From the NCBI GenBank assembly GCA_029783825.1, contig JAREIK010002629.1, positions 237,400 to 301,399 on the forward strand: a DNA stretch of 64,000 nt, read 5' to 3'. The position numbers were made by a program, and so were the translations under genes. The notes beneath the pieces were generated by a model. The model worked only from the letters and a program-made list of their open reading frames with translations. It was not told where the DNA came from and ran no database searches. This stretch comes from Sapria himalayana. Taxonomy: Eukaryota > Streptophyta > Magnoliopsida > Malpighiales > Rafflesiaceae. The first letter of the stretch is position 1. Every line of letters starts with the position of its first letter. Below are positions 13,045 through 25,200 of this stretch, in pieces.

Positions 13045-13711
13045 TCTGAGTTTTGAATAATTGCTCTACGATCCCTTCTTTTTTCTTCCTCTTTTCTTCA
13101 TAGGCTTGCAATGAACCCATCAACTGTTCTATTGTCATGGTTTACAAGTCTTTTGTTTCTTCAATAATAGCGATAATATGATCGAATTTTGCATCGATCG
13201 ATCGAAGAATCTTTTCCATGATTCTTACATCACTTAATATTTCACCATTTCTTTTTAATTGATTTGTTACTATTAAAATGCTAGTGAAGTAGTCTGAAAT
13301 GACTTCTCCTTTCATATTTAAGGCTTCAAACTCAGCTCTTAATGTTTGAAGACGTATTTTCTTAACCGAATTTGCGCCCTTATATGAGGTTTGAAGCTTT
13401 TCCCATGCTTCTTTTGTCGTCTTTGCTTCTGAGATTTTCTCAAAAGCATCTTCATCTAATCATTGATAGATTAGATGGAGAGCCTTCTTGTCTCTCTTTC
13501 TCGAGTCTCTCAAACTATCCTTTTGAGCTCGAGATAGGGCATCTTCATTCTCTGGTTCTTCATGGTCTTTCTCTATTATGTCCCACATATCTTGTGATTC
13601 AAGGAGGGCCTTCAACTTAATGCTCCAGTTGTCATAGCTACTTTTGTGGAGCACTGGGACTTGGAAGGAAATCATACCACTATTCGCCATCACCTCGCTA
13701 TTAACCTTCAA
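13045..13711 (-). pseudogene. Copia Gag region
   Basis: The minus-strand reading starts at 13,711 with MKVNSEVMANSG and VLHKSSYDNWSIKLKALLES, typical of the Gag start of copia elements with a UBN2-type capsid. It runs through ALHLIYQ and on in frame after a stop as LDEDAFEKISEAKTTKEAW. Further stops near 13,148 and a Gly/Arg-rich GRGRGH tail near 12,990 follow. Confidence 0.82.
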
Positions 13712-13724
13712 ACTCCGATACCAC
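13712..13724 (-). promoter_or_regulatory. Primer-binding site of the copia element
   Basis: The minus strand reads TGGTATCGGAG two or three bases after the 5' LTR. It matches the common initiator-methionine tRNA site TGGTATCAGAGC with one change. Confidence 0.8.
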
Positions 13725-13726
13725 TT

Positions 13727-14008
13727 TGTTGGAAAGAAAAAAATGGAAGAAGATAAAAAAAATGCTTTAATTCACTTGAGAATGAAGTACTTTAAACACT
13801 AATACAGTATAGTTATTTATAGGTTACAAATCCCAAAAAACTTTCAACTGCTTTAGACTTAGTCTTAGGTAGTTATTAAAAAATTTGAATTATTCAAAGT
13901 TACATTTAATTCTCAACTAACTTTGTCCAAGTCTATAACTTTTAAAATTATTATTATTATCATTAAAATAAGTTTATCTTTTAACAAAAATAAGTTTATA
14001 TTTCAACA
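13727..14008 (-). repeat. 5' LTR of the copia element
   Basis: 282 bp, the partner of 9,395-9,676. On the minus strand it begins TGTTGAAATATAAACTT and ends CTTTCCAACA, keeping the TG...CA ends. Confidence 0.93.
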
Positions 14009-15660
14009 GGCACGGCACGGCATGGCACTTCTGGCATGTGGGCACGGCACGACAGCCCCAGCTTCGAGCGATCCCTGACGGCGGTAGATGCGCCGACGCC
14101 AGACGGGTGAGGCTTGGTACACCCGACCATCGACGGCGTAGCAGTTGCACTGTGCCGAAACCCTATGGGTTTAAAATTCTGATCGACCTGATCCGACCCA
14201 AACCGGGCCGACCCTGGGCCAAACCTGGAGGATTTTGGGCCTGTGGGCCCGTGCCAGGCCTGCCCTCCCAAGAACCGTGCCGCGGCGCGACAAAGTAGAA
14301 AAACATGGATTTGAGCTGCAAGGCTTAGATGGAGAGAGGAAAAGTGCAGTTTCTGTGAAAAAGTGCAGTTCACTTTGGTCTGAAATATTTCATTTAGTTT
14401 CTATTGTGAATCAATTCCTGTGTGTGTTATTGTTCTTCCATTGCGAGACGACGTGGGACTTGGCGAGTATGTGGCCATAGGGGATAATTTAGGGTGGATT
14501 TATGTTGTTTTGAGGAACGTGATGTATTGGTCGACTTAAACACTTGTACCAACTCTCCAATCTCAGAAATGGTTTCCTATTTCTCAGCCCACAAGAACAG
14601 GAGTATGTTAGTGATGGGGCATCACAATGGCATAATTCTGATGCATACAGTTTATGAGAACAAGAACATAGATGATTTGAGCTCTTTCTACATAGAAAAA
14701 GGAACCAAGTTCTCATCACTGGAAAATGGAGAGGACCGTGTACCGATAAGTATTCTGGAAGTGCATCTTGTTGGGAGATCACTATATCTCTTCTCATGCG
14801 AGTTGCGACTTGTGACTCTGTAGGAAACATGCTGGTTTTTAGGGAAGATGGGAGGTTCCACGGCTCTGCCATGCCAGAACAAGCTGCTAGCATTCATGCG
14901 GCAAGGGCTTCTGTTCTTGATTGAGAGAGGAGCTGGTTCCTTAGACTTGAAGTGCATGAAGATTTGAGAATCAGAGTGTGGACTGAACCAATCTATTGGT
15001 CATAATTATGTTTTTGATGGCACAGAAAGGTCTAAAGATTATGGGCTTACTTGAGTTGGCTACTTGATTCACATACTGATCTTGGGAGACATGATGAACT
15101 TCAATTGCAGGGTTAGGTCAAAGAGAAAGATTGACGTGGGTGAAGAACCCCTAGTTCTTCAAGCCATCAAGGGCTACTCATACTTGCTTCTTGTTAATAA
15201 ACAAAGAGTTTTATTCTTCAATGTTTCTACTCCACATTATGTTTGAGTTGGTGATCCTTGTATTCTCTTCTCTTCCGAATTGAGTGAAATTCGATCTATG
15301 TTTCTCTCTTCTTTCAATGTTGATGAATTCATCGACGTAAACTCGATTTCATTAGTAGCAGGTGATTGCGAAAAACTTGTTCTTGGCCTCGGGAATGGGT
15401 AATGGGGGGTGTATAAGTCTGATCTTCCTAAAGCAGTCTTGTTTGATACTGTCGACCAGTCATGTTTTGTTCTTTATTCTGCTTCTTTTTGGGACATGAA
15501 AACTGTTTGCTAAGAAGAAGGAAATACTGTCATCTTGTGGGCTTTGGGCCCTCGCGACATAGATGATGCTTTTTCTCCAATAGTTCATGCTATAATGGCC
15601 GCCTCTAGGACTAGTGATTTGACTGACCTATCAACACAGCATGCAAAACTAAAACCTAGG

Positions 15661-15870
15661 GCTCCAATAATGGATGGTTCGTTTGCAGATTTTTCTAAAA
15701 GAAGGGACAATCTCTTCCTCAACGATCATGTTGTTCCTGTTCTTGGTGCCCCTAGCTATTTGTCCCTAGGGTTCCAACAATGGATGATTTGTCTGCAGAT
15801 TTTTATAAAAGAATGTACAATTTCTTCTTCAACGATCATGTTGTTTCTGTTCGTGATGAACGGTGACCTT
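15661..15870 (+). repeat. 110-bp tandem duplication in pseudogene tail
   Basis: GCTCCAATAATGGATG at 15,661 recurs as GTTCCAACAATGGATG at 15,771, and the sequence stays parallel through AACGATCATGTTGTT. The period is 110 bp, which is not a multiple of three, so the second copy shifts the frame. It encodes the FSKRRDNLFLNDHVV-type C-terminus of the At1g75140-like protein. Confidence 0.85.
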
Positions 15871-18706
15871 GTCTTTCCCTTTCCTTGTCTAGACTAGCGA
15901 AAGCTAAACTAACTAGCAACTATTTTCCCCTCTCTTAAGACATATTGTTTGATATCATAATTTATCATCAATATTGTGCCCCTGGCTAGCTCAACTGCTA
16001 GGCCAAACCCTAACCACTTGCTTGCACCAACCAACTGCATCATTAACTCGTGGTGCAACCAGGTGCGGCAGGTGCTGTCCAGAACATCATTAAGAGCTTG
16101 GCACAATCCTACAATCTAAGAACAAAATCTTCATTAAAATAAATAAAATAAATAATGCCAAAGAATAAAAAAAATACTTGTTTATCCCATTGTTGGAGCA
16201 CTTCAGCCTAATCCATAAAATCTATCATAGATTCCACTTGACATCACACGATCCTGATCGTTACAAATGCCAAAGTCTAGATTGGTCATTCTTACATTGA
16301 GGTTATGAGTTCAAACCCTAAGGAATCAAGATATGCTCCTTAGGGTGTAAGTCAAGTTGGATCTATAATATTGTTAGGACTCATATATGAGCTGCAAGAT
16401 AATATGAGTTATTTTGGCTGCTTGGGGCAAGACGAGGGAGGATAAAAAAATATTGATAAATACAAATAAATAAATAAATAAATAAATAATATATATATAT
16501 ATATATATATATAATTGAATTTCACATATATATCAAAAATTTTGATGAACTATCGAGATATTTCTACACAATTTTTCATGATGACAAAATAAAAGTTATT
16601 TGAATAAGACCAAATATTAGATTAAAAAATCAAACATAAATAAGAATCACTAGATTAAAAAATAAAAATAAAATATTACACATTCATAGTTCAAAAGAAT
16701 ATGAGCCTATGTGCTAGATTTATGAGAATCCAATGAACATCGATTAGAGCTTGATATGATTTGGAGATAATACCTAGTAAATATGACTTCTATATTAGTG
16801 TGAGATATAGAAGAAATTAATACCTTGACAATCTTATTTATGAAATTCAGAGAATTTGTGTCTGATAAGTGTTAATACATGCAACATAAACATTTCATAG
16901 GTGACTAGTCATACCATTAAGTGCTTAGATCTTGTTACTAAATAATGTATATGTTGAGATTTGTTATCAAATTTTATGTTTTGCATTTTTAATAGTTATT
17001 TTATTTTATTTTTCTTTTTGTATGAGAGATGCTGACATGTGCACTACCTCAACTCTATATATATAGTTTATTTCAATATATATTTTACTAAAATATAAAT
17101 ATTATTTATATTATAATAATATATTACTAATATTATACATATATCTAAGTATGTCACAAGATGTGAGAATATATATAGATGAATATAAATTTATTGTATC
17201 ATAAATAATATTGAAGAATTTTTTTAAAAAAATCATATCTCCTAATTATATTTAAATTATTAGAATTTTATTGATTTTACTAGTAATACAATATGATATT
17301 AATATACTAGTCAACACATAATTTTAATATTATATATGATGAATTTCATTGATATTGGACATCAAGTTAAAATTTTTTATTTTTTAAACCTAATAATTTA
17401 CATAATCTATTAAATTCTAATAGTTTATTAGACACTAATAAATTTTATAAAAATCTAAATGAACTCTAATGAATGAAAAATTAATTTTAAGTTATTTAAT
17501 ACTATTAAGTTTCTGATGTAAATATAAATGCATATATCTTACATTAAATATCTTAGTTAGGAGACTTTATTTAATAGTTCTTATTAATAATATTATATAT
17601 TATTTAATAGTCTTACATAATCTATTAAATAAATCTTGTTCTTATTGCCTTATCAATTAAAGTATTTGAAATATAATATTATATATTATACGTTGATTTG
17701 CATAGCTTTTAAAATGATTATACGACACTCATATATGAGAAAATAATCATGTGGATGTAATATCTAATAAAACTCTAATATTTTCTTAGTTAGTTTTAAA
17801 TCTAATAAAATTCTAATATATTGGATGCTATCAATATCACTTAAATTTAAAATTATTAGATAGTCCATAAATTTTAAATTATTATATATAAATATTGTGT
17901 TCACCTCAGTATCACAAGGTAAGCATATTAGATATGTATGAACAAAAATAAGTTTTTATTTTGCATATAAAAAAAAGATTTTAAATTATTTTTTATTTAG
18001 ACTATTGGTTGGATAAAATCTAGTTGATGGATTCTTCCACTGTCAGCTAACAATGATGGCACACACAATGGTTGTAATATCCATCTTGTCAAAAGATTGA
18101 GGATTAGGTTGGGCTGGTGAACATTCTAAGATATTTTATTATTTTTATTAATTATTATATCAAATGTATATAATTGTATGTATTACTAAAAGATCTCATT
18201 TTTTTATAATTCTAAAATTTTATTAAATAGTAAAAATATATTATAGATATCATATAAAAATATTGTTAAATAATAATATTTTATAATATTCATGATATTA
18301 ATTTTTATGTTTCTTTAAAAGATAAGAGATTATTTACCTAATATTTTGTATTGATACTAATGCAAATAATAAGATATCTAAAAGAAAGAATAAATATCTA
18401 ATTAAAATAATTATAACATTGCTATTAATTATAATATTTATAGACATATTTAAAGAGAAACGATATTACATGCTAAATTTCCCGATCAACTGAAAATTGT
18501 ATTTTATCTGAGAGTGAAATTTTATTATCTTTCAAATAAATATTATATTTTATTTCCAAAAATAAATAAAACTTAAGTTTAATTTTCACAAATCTCTCAT
18601 ATTTCTCTTTTCTATTAATTTTTTTTACAAGTACCCTGTACCTTCTATTATAATCTTAAAAAAAATTTAAGAATTTTATTATGTAAGAATTTTATATAAG
18701 TTGCAG
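15871..18706. other. AT-rich DNA between pseudogene and Claspin-like exons
   Basis: No convincing exon is found. An (AAAT)n/(AT)n microsatellite lies at about 16,468-16,513. A splice-acceptor-like TTGCAG at 18,701-18,706 closes the stretch. If the Claspin-like gene has an upstream exon, it is not recognisable here. Confidence 0.5.
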
Positions 18707-19965
18707 AGGATGTGGTTGTCAATAGGATGATGGATGACAAGCCATTATCTGGAGGACAATTGTTACCCATGGAAGAAAATAATGAAGATGGCTCAGATGC
18801 TTTGCTCGTTGAAGAAGGCTTTTCAAGGGCCAAGAGGTCTTTAAAATTTGAATCAATGAGAAATGATTTTGGTGAAATGGGAGGCGAAGTGCAAATGGGG
18901 GGTGTGAAACTGGATGATGATCCTGACAATTTTGTTATTAAGGAACTGGAAAAGAAACGGCTGAAAGTGAAGAAGAATAAGGGTCCTGGCTCCAATAAAA
19001 GGAATGAAACGAAGGTTGCTTCCTATGTTTATGTACTCTCCATTGGCTTATTTTACTAATGTATGTTCGGCTTCAAATTTGTGTGAATGAACAGGAAAGG
19101 AACGATCATATGAAGAAATTGCGCATGGAATCTCAGCGACTTTTGCGAGGTATGCACTGACCTTTGCAATTGCACTCTACCTACTGTGGTATCTAAAGTC
19201 TGGTTTACCTGGTTGGTACTGATTAAGTACATGTTTCATCTTTGTATTAAAATTTAAAAATGCATGCTATGGATTCTTAAGCCTTGTTCACTATTTTTTG
19301 ATTGCAATGCTTTCTGTGAATGTTGTAGTTCTGTTTGCCTTCTTTTAGTTGTCTATTCTTTGATGAACATGCTTGTTTTGGAAGAAAAATTTTCAAATTT
19401 GCCAGAGTGCTGTTGTTGATGAACCAAGTGTTTCATCTTATTATTGAAATGGAAGTCCCCATGGTATTTTTCTTTGTTTAGTTGATGATCCATGATCCTC
19501 ATACTTATTATATATGTGTGGGTTTTTTTTTCATTTTTTAAAGAAATGAATTCTAATTATTGGTTTCCCATGGTTAGAGACTAGGGATGCATCCTTTAGA
19601 CCTGCCCCTTTTGTACAAAAGTCTGTATCATCTCTTTTGGAGAAGATTCGTCAACGGAAGCTTGAGATAACAAAAAAGTGAGTTGGGCATTGATTTGTCA
19701 AAGTTGTATTAATTCCACTTTGCTTCTGTTCAAATTCTGAATGTCTTACAATTTTTGAGGTCCTTGCAGATCTGCTACTGGAGATGTCACAATTCTTGCT
19801 GTAGATGAGGGTGATCATGATGTTGATGCAGTGGAATTCAACAAAGATAGTTCTTTTTTAAAAAATGTAAATGATGTCGAGGATGTAGAATCTAATAGAC
19901 AGGAGATAGCTCTCTCTCCTGTAAATGATGCAGTGTTTCATTCTCAAAGCACATCCACTCATGAG
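18707..19965 (+). CDS. Claspin-like exons 1-4
   Basis: Exon 1 encodes an acidic stretch with EEGFSRAKRSLKFESM and a basic KKRLKVKKNKGPGSNKR. Exon 2 encodes ERNDHMKKLRMESQRLLR, exon 3 TRDASFRPAPFVQKS, and exon 4 ATGDVTILAVDEGDHD. Donors are AAG|GTTGCT, GAG|GTATGC, AAA|GTGAGT and GAG|GTAGGC. The short introns of 80-430 bp here contrast sharply with the next one. Phases are 0, 1, 2 and 0 after exons 1-4. Confidence 0.72.
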
Positions 19966-22184
19966 GTAGGCTTATGTCATTGCTCAGGCTTCTTACCAGA
20001 ATTGTTACACTTGCCACTACAAAAAATTGTTACCTTGCTGAAAATTTGATGAGCTTGAATGGCTCTTCGCTTGTCTACAGAAAAATGCATGATGCTTGTC
20101 AATTCAAATATATCAAAGTCAAACTCTAAATAAAGTTTTTTAATTACCAATCATACAAATGTTAGTCCAAAAAAAAGCGTAATAGGGCTTACCCAAGTTA
20201 AGCAATCTATAAAATTATATAAATCCATTTGAAGACAAAAGTAAAGCATCAAAGTTAATTGTGTAGTATTGAAGAGTCTTAGATATTTTATCATTAGATA
20301 TAACAATTGAGTAGTGACATTCTTAGATTTTGGCGTGGCTTTTGTGATCTCTAAGAAAATATCTACTAATAGATTTTATATTCTTTTGAAATACAATATT
20401 CTCTCTGAATGAATGAATGAATAATTATTATTATTTGGTTGAGTATAAATGTAGAATATAATGTTATGATATCAATTATTTGTTTGTTTTAGTAGATTAG
20501 TTATTTTTAAGAGGAGCTAGACTTATCAGTCTAAAAGTCAATAATAGTTTACTGCGATAGCCAAACTACTTGACATATTATTATCAATCTAATATATAAA
20601 GAGTAAACAAAATATATAATTTGAGATTAATTATCATTTCATATAAGAGAAAATACAAGATTATTGCATATATATACACCCAATGTGCACATCCAATGTG
20701 CCTAGTAAATAGTTTATAGATATCTTCACGAATGTGTTTAGTTGATTGCATATATCTTTTAGTTTCTTTAAGTTGAGTATTTATGTCAATTTGAGGAAAA
20801 TATTGAGTTTTATTGTTATCTTATTTTTTATGTTTTTTTTTCTTTGTATGGGTACACCGAACATTTGGGAAGCTCTAACACACACACACACATGTTTTGT
20901 CTTGTCAAATAAATGAATTAAAAATAACAATATTCATTGTTGAATATATTTGTTTTATTGTTTAAAAACCTTATTTAAAAAACATTGCCATGCAACAAAG
21001 AGTAATGGTAGAAATGAGCATATACACAAATGTCTAAAGACAATTTAACAATGAATTAATCATTAAGATAATGAAGAATCGACCATCAAGTTAATTATTT
21101 AATATTATTTGTTTACTTAATTATATTATTTTTTTTATTAAATAAATAAAATATTTCAGTGAATTATTATTATATTAATTATAATTAATGGTGGGGTGCA
21201 TATGAAACTTGTGATCCACATGTGTGAAGATTTGTAAAGATAAATTTCAATCTACCATGTAATATATCAGATTGTGAACTAAATTGGAGTATTATTGTAA
21301 ATGTAAGTAATTAAATAATTATAATTAATAGAATCTTAAATATAACTTTTAAGTTTACATCATGAGATATATTGATGAGTTCATATAAGATAAAAAATAA
21401 GTTTAACCATTAATACATGAATGATTTGATCCATATCAAGTGTAATCAATTCTTGAAGAAGAGATTTAATGAACATAATACTATTAATTGGTCATTAGAT
21501 TGGCCCGAACTTCTCAATTGGGCTGGTTGGTCCATGAGCTAGTTGGGAATCACTCGGACTAGTGATTTGAATAGTTAATTAGCCATGCCGTAATTTGGGG
21601 GAACTAGGTGATTCCAATTTTTTTTTATAAATGATGTTATTTTGATGTCATTTACATCACCCGCCTTTCTTGCTCCTTGCACAATGTCGTTGCCTCCTAC
21701 CCAATTGATCAATTTGGGAATTGAGTGATTCTTAAAGTGAACAAGTATCAAATAATTATCAATTATGAATTTTCTTGAGGATGAGTTTTTACTTGATAGA
21801 TAGAATAATGATTAATTGAAATATGTAAGAAATGGTTTTTTATTAAATACTAGTGTTTTTTCTATTCCTTAAAAATCTTTTTTGAGCATTCTAATGATAT
21901 AAATAGCATTATTTATTATCATGCATCAGTCAATAATGCATCTTACAATATTGGTAACAATTAGTGCCTATAGCAAATGAATTTTTTAAGCTCACAAATA
22001 CTATTTTTTTTTAATTCTTCATATTATTCAAAATTACTCTTAGTTATATAGGAGTTAAATATTGAAACCTAAATGAAAAACTCAACATGAGTAATTATTA
22101 ATAATATATATGATGTAATGAATATTTTTTTTCTTAAATTGCTTTAAATTCTTTTTAATAAATTAAATAATTTTTAAATTAAAG

Positions 22185-22225
<41 letters not shown>

Positions 22226-22249
22226 TAAATAAATATATATATATATATA

Positions 22250-22280
<31 letters not shown>

Positions 22281-25200
22281 ATATATATATATATATATAT
22301 ATATAAAATTTATATATGATTTTCATCAATCAGTTTTTTTCAACTATTTAAGGTTGAATGTATGACTCATATTTTTCCAATCAATTTTGTTGATAATTAT
22401 GTTTATCTTTTAATCATTTAAATTATTAAATATTTATCTATAATTTTTACTTAATTACTCTTAAATCTAAATTTAATTTTTATTTTCTTCAATTTAAATG
22501 GTCTCACAGTTCATAATTGATATACTAGAAGGTCTACGTTGGATGTGATAAACTATCTTAGATGATTATTCTTTATCTTATTTTCTATGCTTGTTATTTT
22601 AATTTTATTTCTAATAATTTAATTTTTTATTTTATTCTTCAAATTTATATCCCATATCTATCTTATCATTCTAATATTTGTTATTTTTATTTTTTAAATA
22701 AATTGCAAATAGATTACTTAATATTTATTTTTATAAAGTATAAAAAGTCTTATAACTGTTATATAATTTTTTTAATCTATTTAATATGCATTTATTACAA
22801 AGAATCATTGATATATTGTTTATTTAATCTACTCAACTTTAATTTTGTGAAATACATCCTTGTTTAACTTTATAAAATTAAAAATAATTTTAATTTTTGA
22901 TAATATATAATAATATATATTTATGATATCACGAATTTGTTATCGGTTAAATTGCTTATTCAATTAGTGAACCTTGAACTAATAACTTTTCTAATTTAAT
23001 TATTTGTCTTATTATTTAAAAGAATAGAAGATGAAAAATATCATGAAGATGTATTAGATGATTTTATATTTGATAATAATTTAATATGAGTTGTTGTTAG
23101 AGTTAGTGAAGTTGAGGGACATAGGTTCGATACTAGATCTAGAACAAGCTCAAGCTCAAGCTGAATCACAATATCATGATTAAGTGGGAGAAAAAAAACT
23201 TCAAACTCTAAAATCATGCAATTCCTCTCTTTTCAATAATTTATAAAGATCAAAAAAATTATCGATTCAATAGATGAAAAAAATGAATTTGAAGGATAAA
23301 TAATGCTTCATTATTATTGATGAATTTATTACTTAAGTATTTTAAATTAAAATTTTAAATTTGCATGTTAAATTATCAATAATATCATGTTTTATTTTGA
23401 AAATTTTATATTTTGATATGTATTAGTACCTATGATACTTAATTTTTATATTTGAAGTTTTTTATTTATATATTTTTTTCTTAATTAGATAAAAACTTTG
23501 AATATTATTTAATGGTATTATATAAAAGTATACATATAAATTAGAGTTCACATCACTTTGTCAAGTTTGCCCACCTTTGGGATGCCAAGAAAAGTTTGGA
23601 GAAGATACACAAGGATTTTTTGTGGGGAGGGGGAGTCCTTGTGTGTAAGCCTCATCTTGTCAAATGGGGGATTGTGTTTGAACAGAAATTGGTGTTGGTG
23701 TTTTTCTGTTGAAGAAGGGATGTTCCAGAGACATGTTATTGCTATCAATCATGGTGTGGAAGGAGGTGGAGCACCCGGCCTGTGAGTGAAGGAAAGGGTG
23801 GGATTTTAGAAGGAGATCAGTAGGGAAGCTTCATGATTGTGTGTAAGATTGGGAGGTTGTGATACACTTCTGAAAGTATTTTTCCCTCTTCAGTTTGAGA
23901 TGGCTGCAAATAAGGATGCTTGGGTGGGGGAGGTTTGGGATAGGGAGGGAGTGGGTGGCAGTGGAATCCCCATTCTTATAGGGACTTCAGTGATTGGGAG
24001 CTATCCTTTGTTGAGCAGTTTTTATCCTTCTTGCATAATTAGACAGTAAAATTTGGAGGAAGATAGGATGGAGTGGGAAGGCACAAGAATTGACATTCTC
24101 TGTTAAATCTCTTAATGAGGTTTTGGAACCTTGCAATTTTTCTCAATTTCTCCTGTTCAACAATTTGGAGGACCTATGCCCTCCTATAAAGTGTTTCTTT
24201 TTGCTTGGGAAGCTGCCTAGGGAAAGGTTGGTTTCTAGTCAACAAGTGTTACCTTTGTCTAGATGAGGAGGAGCTATTGGTCATCTTCTCACCTATTGCT
24301 CAAAGGATGAGCTCTCTTGGAGTAGAGGTGTCAAATGGGCCAGGTGGCCCTGGCCAGGCCCGAGGCACTGCTTGATTCTGCCTTGCCTGGCTCTGCACGG
24401 CACTGTGCAGACCCATGCCCGTGCCAGGCCAGGCAAGCTCACGGCACTGCACAGCCCGGGTGCCTGTCACATGGGCACGGCATGGGCAACATGTCCGATG
24501 GTCGATGAAACGATGCCTGATGGGGGATGACTTGGCATCACTCTATAGGCGATGGTTCGGCAGCCCTGACGAGGACTGCGGTGTGGGTCTCAAACCTTAA
24601 TTTGTAAAATTCACTCCAAACCTAAATTTATCTCAGCCCGGCCTGGCCCAGCCTAAACCCAAACTAATTTTGGGCTAAGGGCCATGCAGGGCCTACCCTC
24701 CAAATTACTATGCCATGCCTGGCATGAGCTGGGCTGGACGACCCAGCCCGTTTGACAGATCTATATTGGAGTTAATTTTTTTTTTTTTTGCAATCGATTG
24801 GTCCTTTCTTCTTCTATTAGGGAGACCTTTCTCGGATGGCATGGAAGTGGTTTGGGCGGAATTTTGTGGGGAGGGGGGACACAATTTTTAAAAAATAATA
24901 TTTATAAATATAATTATTTTTATTTTATTTTATCATATCGTGTCCTAGTAATATTCATATTCTAATTTATTGAAATTTACTGTGTCATCGTATCACGCCG
25001 TGTTATATCTCTTTGTCTGTGTCCATGCTTCTTAGATGTTGGACACCTTGACTACTTTCATGGGGAGATGAGTTTTCCATTTGACCCACTCTCATGTAAT
25101 CATGGGCTTAACTGAAGGTGGGATTTTTAAACCCAAGTCTGTGGGGGCTAATTAAAATAATTTACTCATGGTTTCTCACATGTGGAACATTTATTTGTGT

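Larger units (their letters stand above)
9395..14008 (-). mobile_element. Ty1/copia LTR retrotransposon, nearly complete
   Basis: Two direct repeats of 282 bp (9,395-9,676 and 13,727-14,008) bound the element, and GGCAC on both sides (9,390-9,394 and 14,009-14,013) is the 5-bp target duplication. On the minus strand the order is LTR, primer-binding site, Gag, protease, integrase, reverse transcriptase, RNase H, purine tract, LTR, which is the copia order. By eye the LTRs differ at about 13 substitutions and two 1-bp indels, so the insertion is moderately young. Several stops and frameshifts break Gag and Pol, so the copy is inactive. It sits inside a hAT and is younger than that hAT. Confidence 0.93.
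9314..14297 (+). mobile_element. hAT element inserted in the pseudogene, hosting a copia
   Basis: The left terminal repeat TAGAGGTGTCAAACGGGCC begins at 9,314, directly after pseudogene codons. GC-rich subterminal DNA runs to 9,394. A Ty1/copia element then interrupts it, and the GC-rich DNA resumes at 14,009 and runs to about 14,290 before pseudogene codons return. Without the copia the hAT is only about 370 bp and carries no transposase, so it is a non-autonomous copy. The right terminal repeat is not recognisable (GCGCGACAAAGTA stands where TTTGACACCTCTA is expected), so the right edge is approximate and no 8-bp duplication could be assigned. Confidence 0.78.
8991..15870 (+). pseudogene. 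At1g75140-like membrane protein pseudogene, transposon-interrupted
   Basis: The first part, 8,991-9,313, starts MDDWRYAKFLFLLFMHFIL, a signal-peptide-like hydrophobic start, and continues into a coiled-coil-like segment LLRKLEELVRNLSEIVSRLE. A hAT element then cuts the frame. The remainder resumes at about 14,298 with GLDGERKSAVSV, and fragments in shifting frames follow in family order: YVAIGDNLGWIYVV, MVSYFSAHKNRSMLVMGHHN, GNMLVFREDGRF, RSKRKIDVGEEPLVLQAIKG and WALGPRDIDDAFS. I recognise this layout (N-terminal anchor, beta-propeller-like middle, C-terminal membrane segment, WGPDDPFS-like motif) from the plant family of Arabidopsis At1g75140, whose function is unknown. At least four frame changes and several stops lie between 14,296 and 15,540, for example near 14,450 and at 14,821. 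The gene is therefore dead independently of the insertion. Confidence 0.7.

Noticed and set aside
15909..16106. 65-codon minus-strand open frame
   Set aside because: No recognisable domain, no splice or promoter context, and it lies just past the pseudogene. It could be a retroelement fragment, but nothing supports that.
16280..16450. Possible tRNA-derived SINE (GGTTATGAGTTCAAACC resembles a B box); a similar hint at 23,119 (ATAGGTTCGATACTA)
   Set aside because: A matching A box, a tail and a target duplication could not be found, and single B-box-like words are common.
22562..22867. 101-codon open frame
   Set aside because: Its Ile/Tyr/Phe/Leu/Asn composition is what random AT-rich DNA gives. 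No motif is present, and it lies in an intron among microsatellites.
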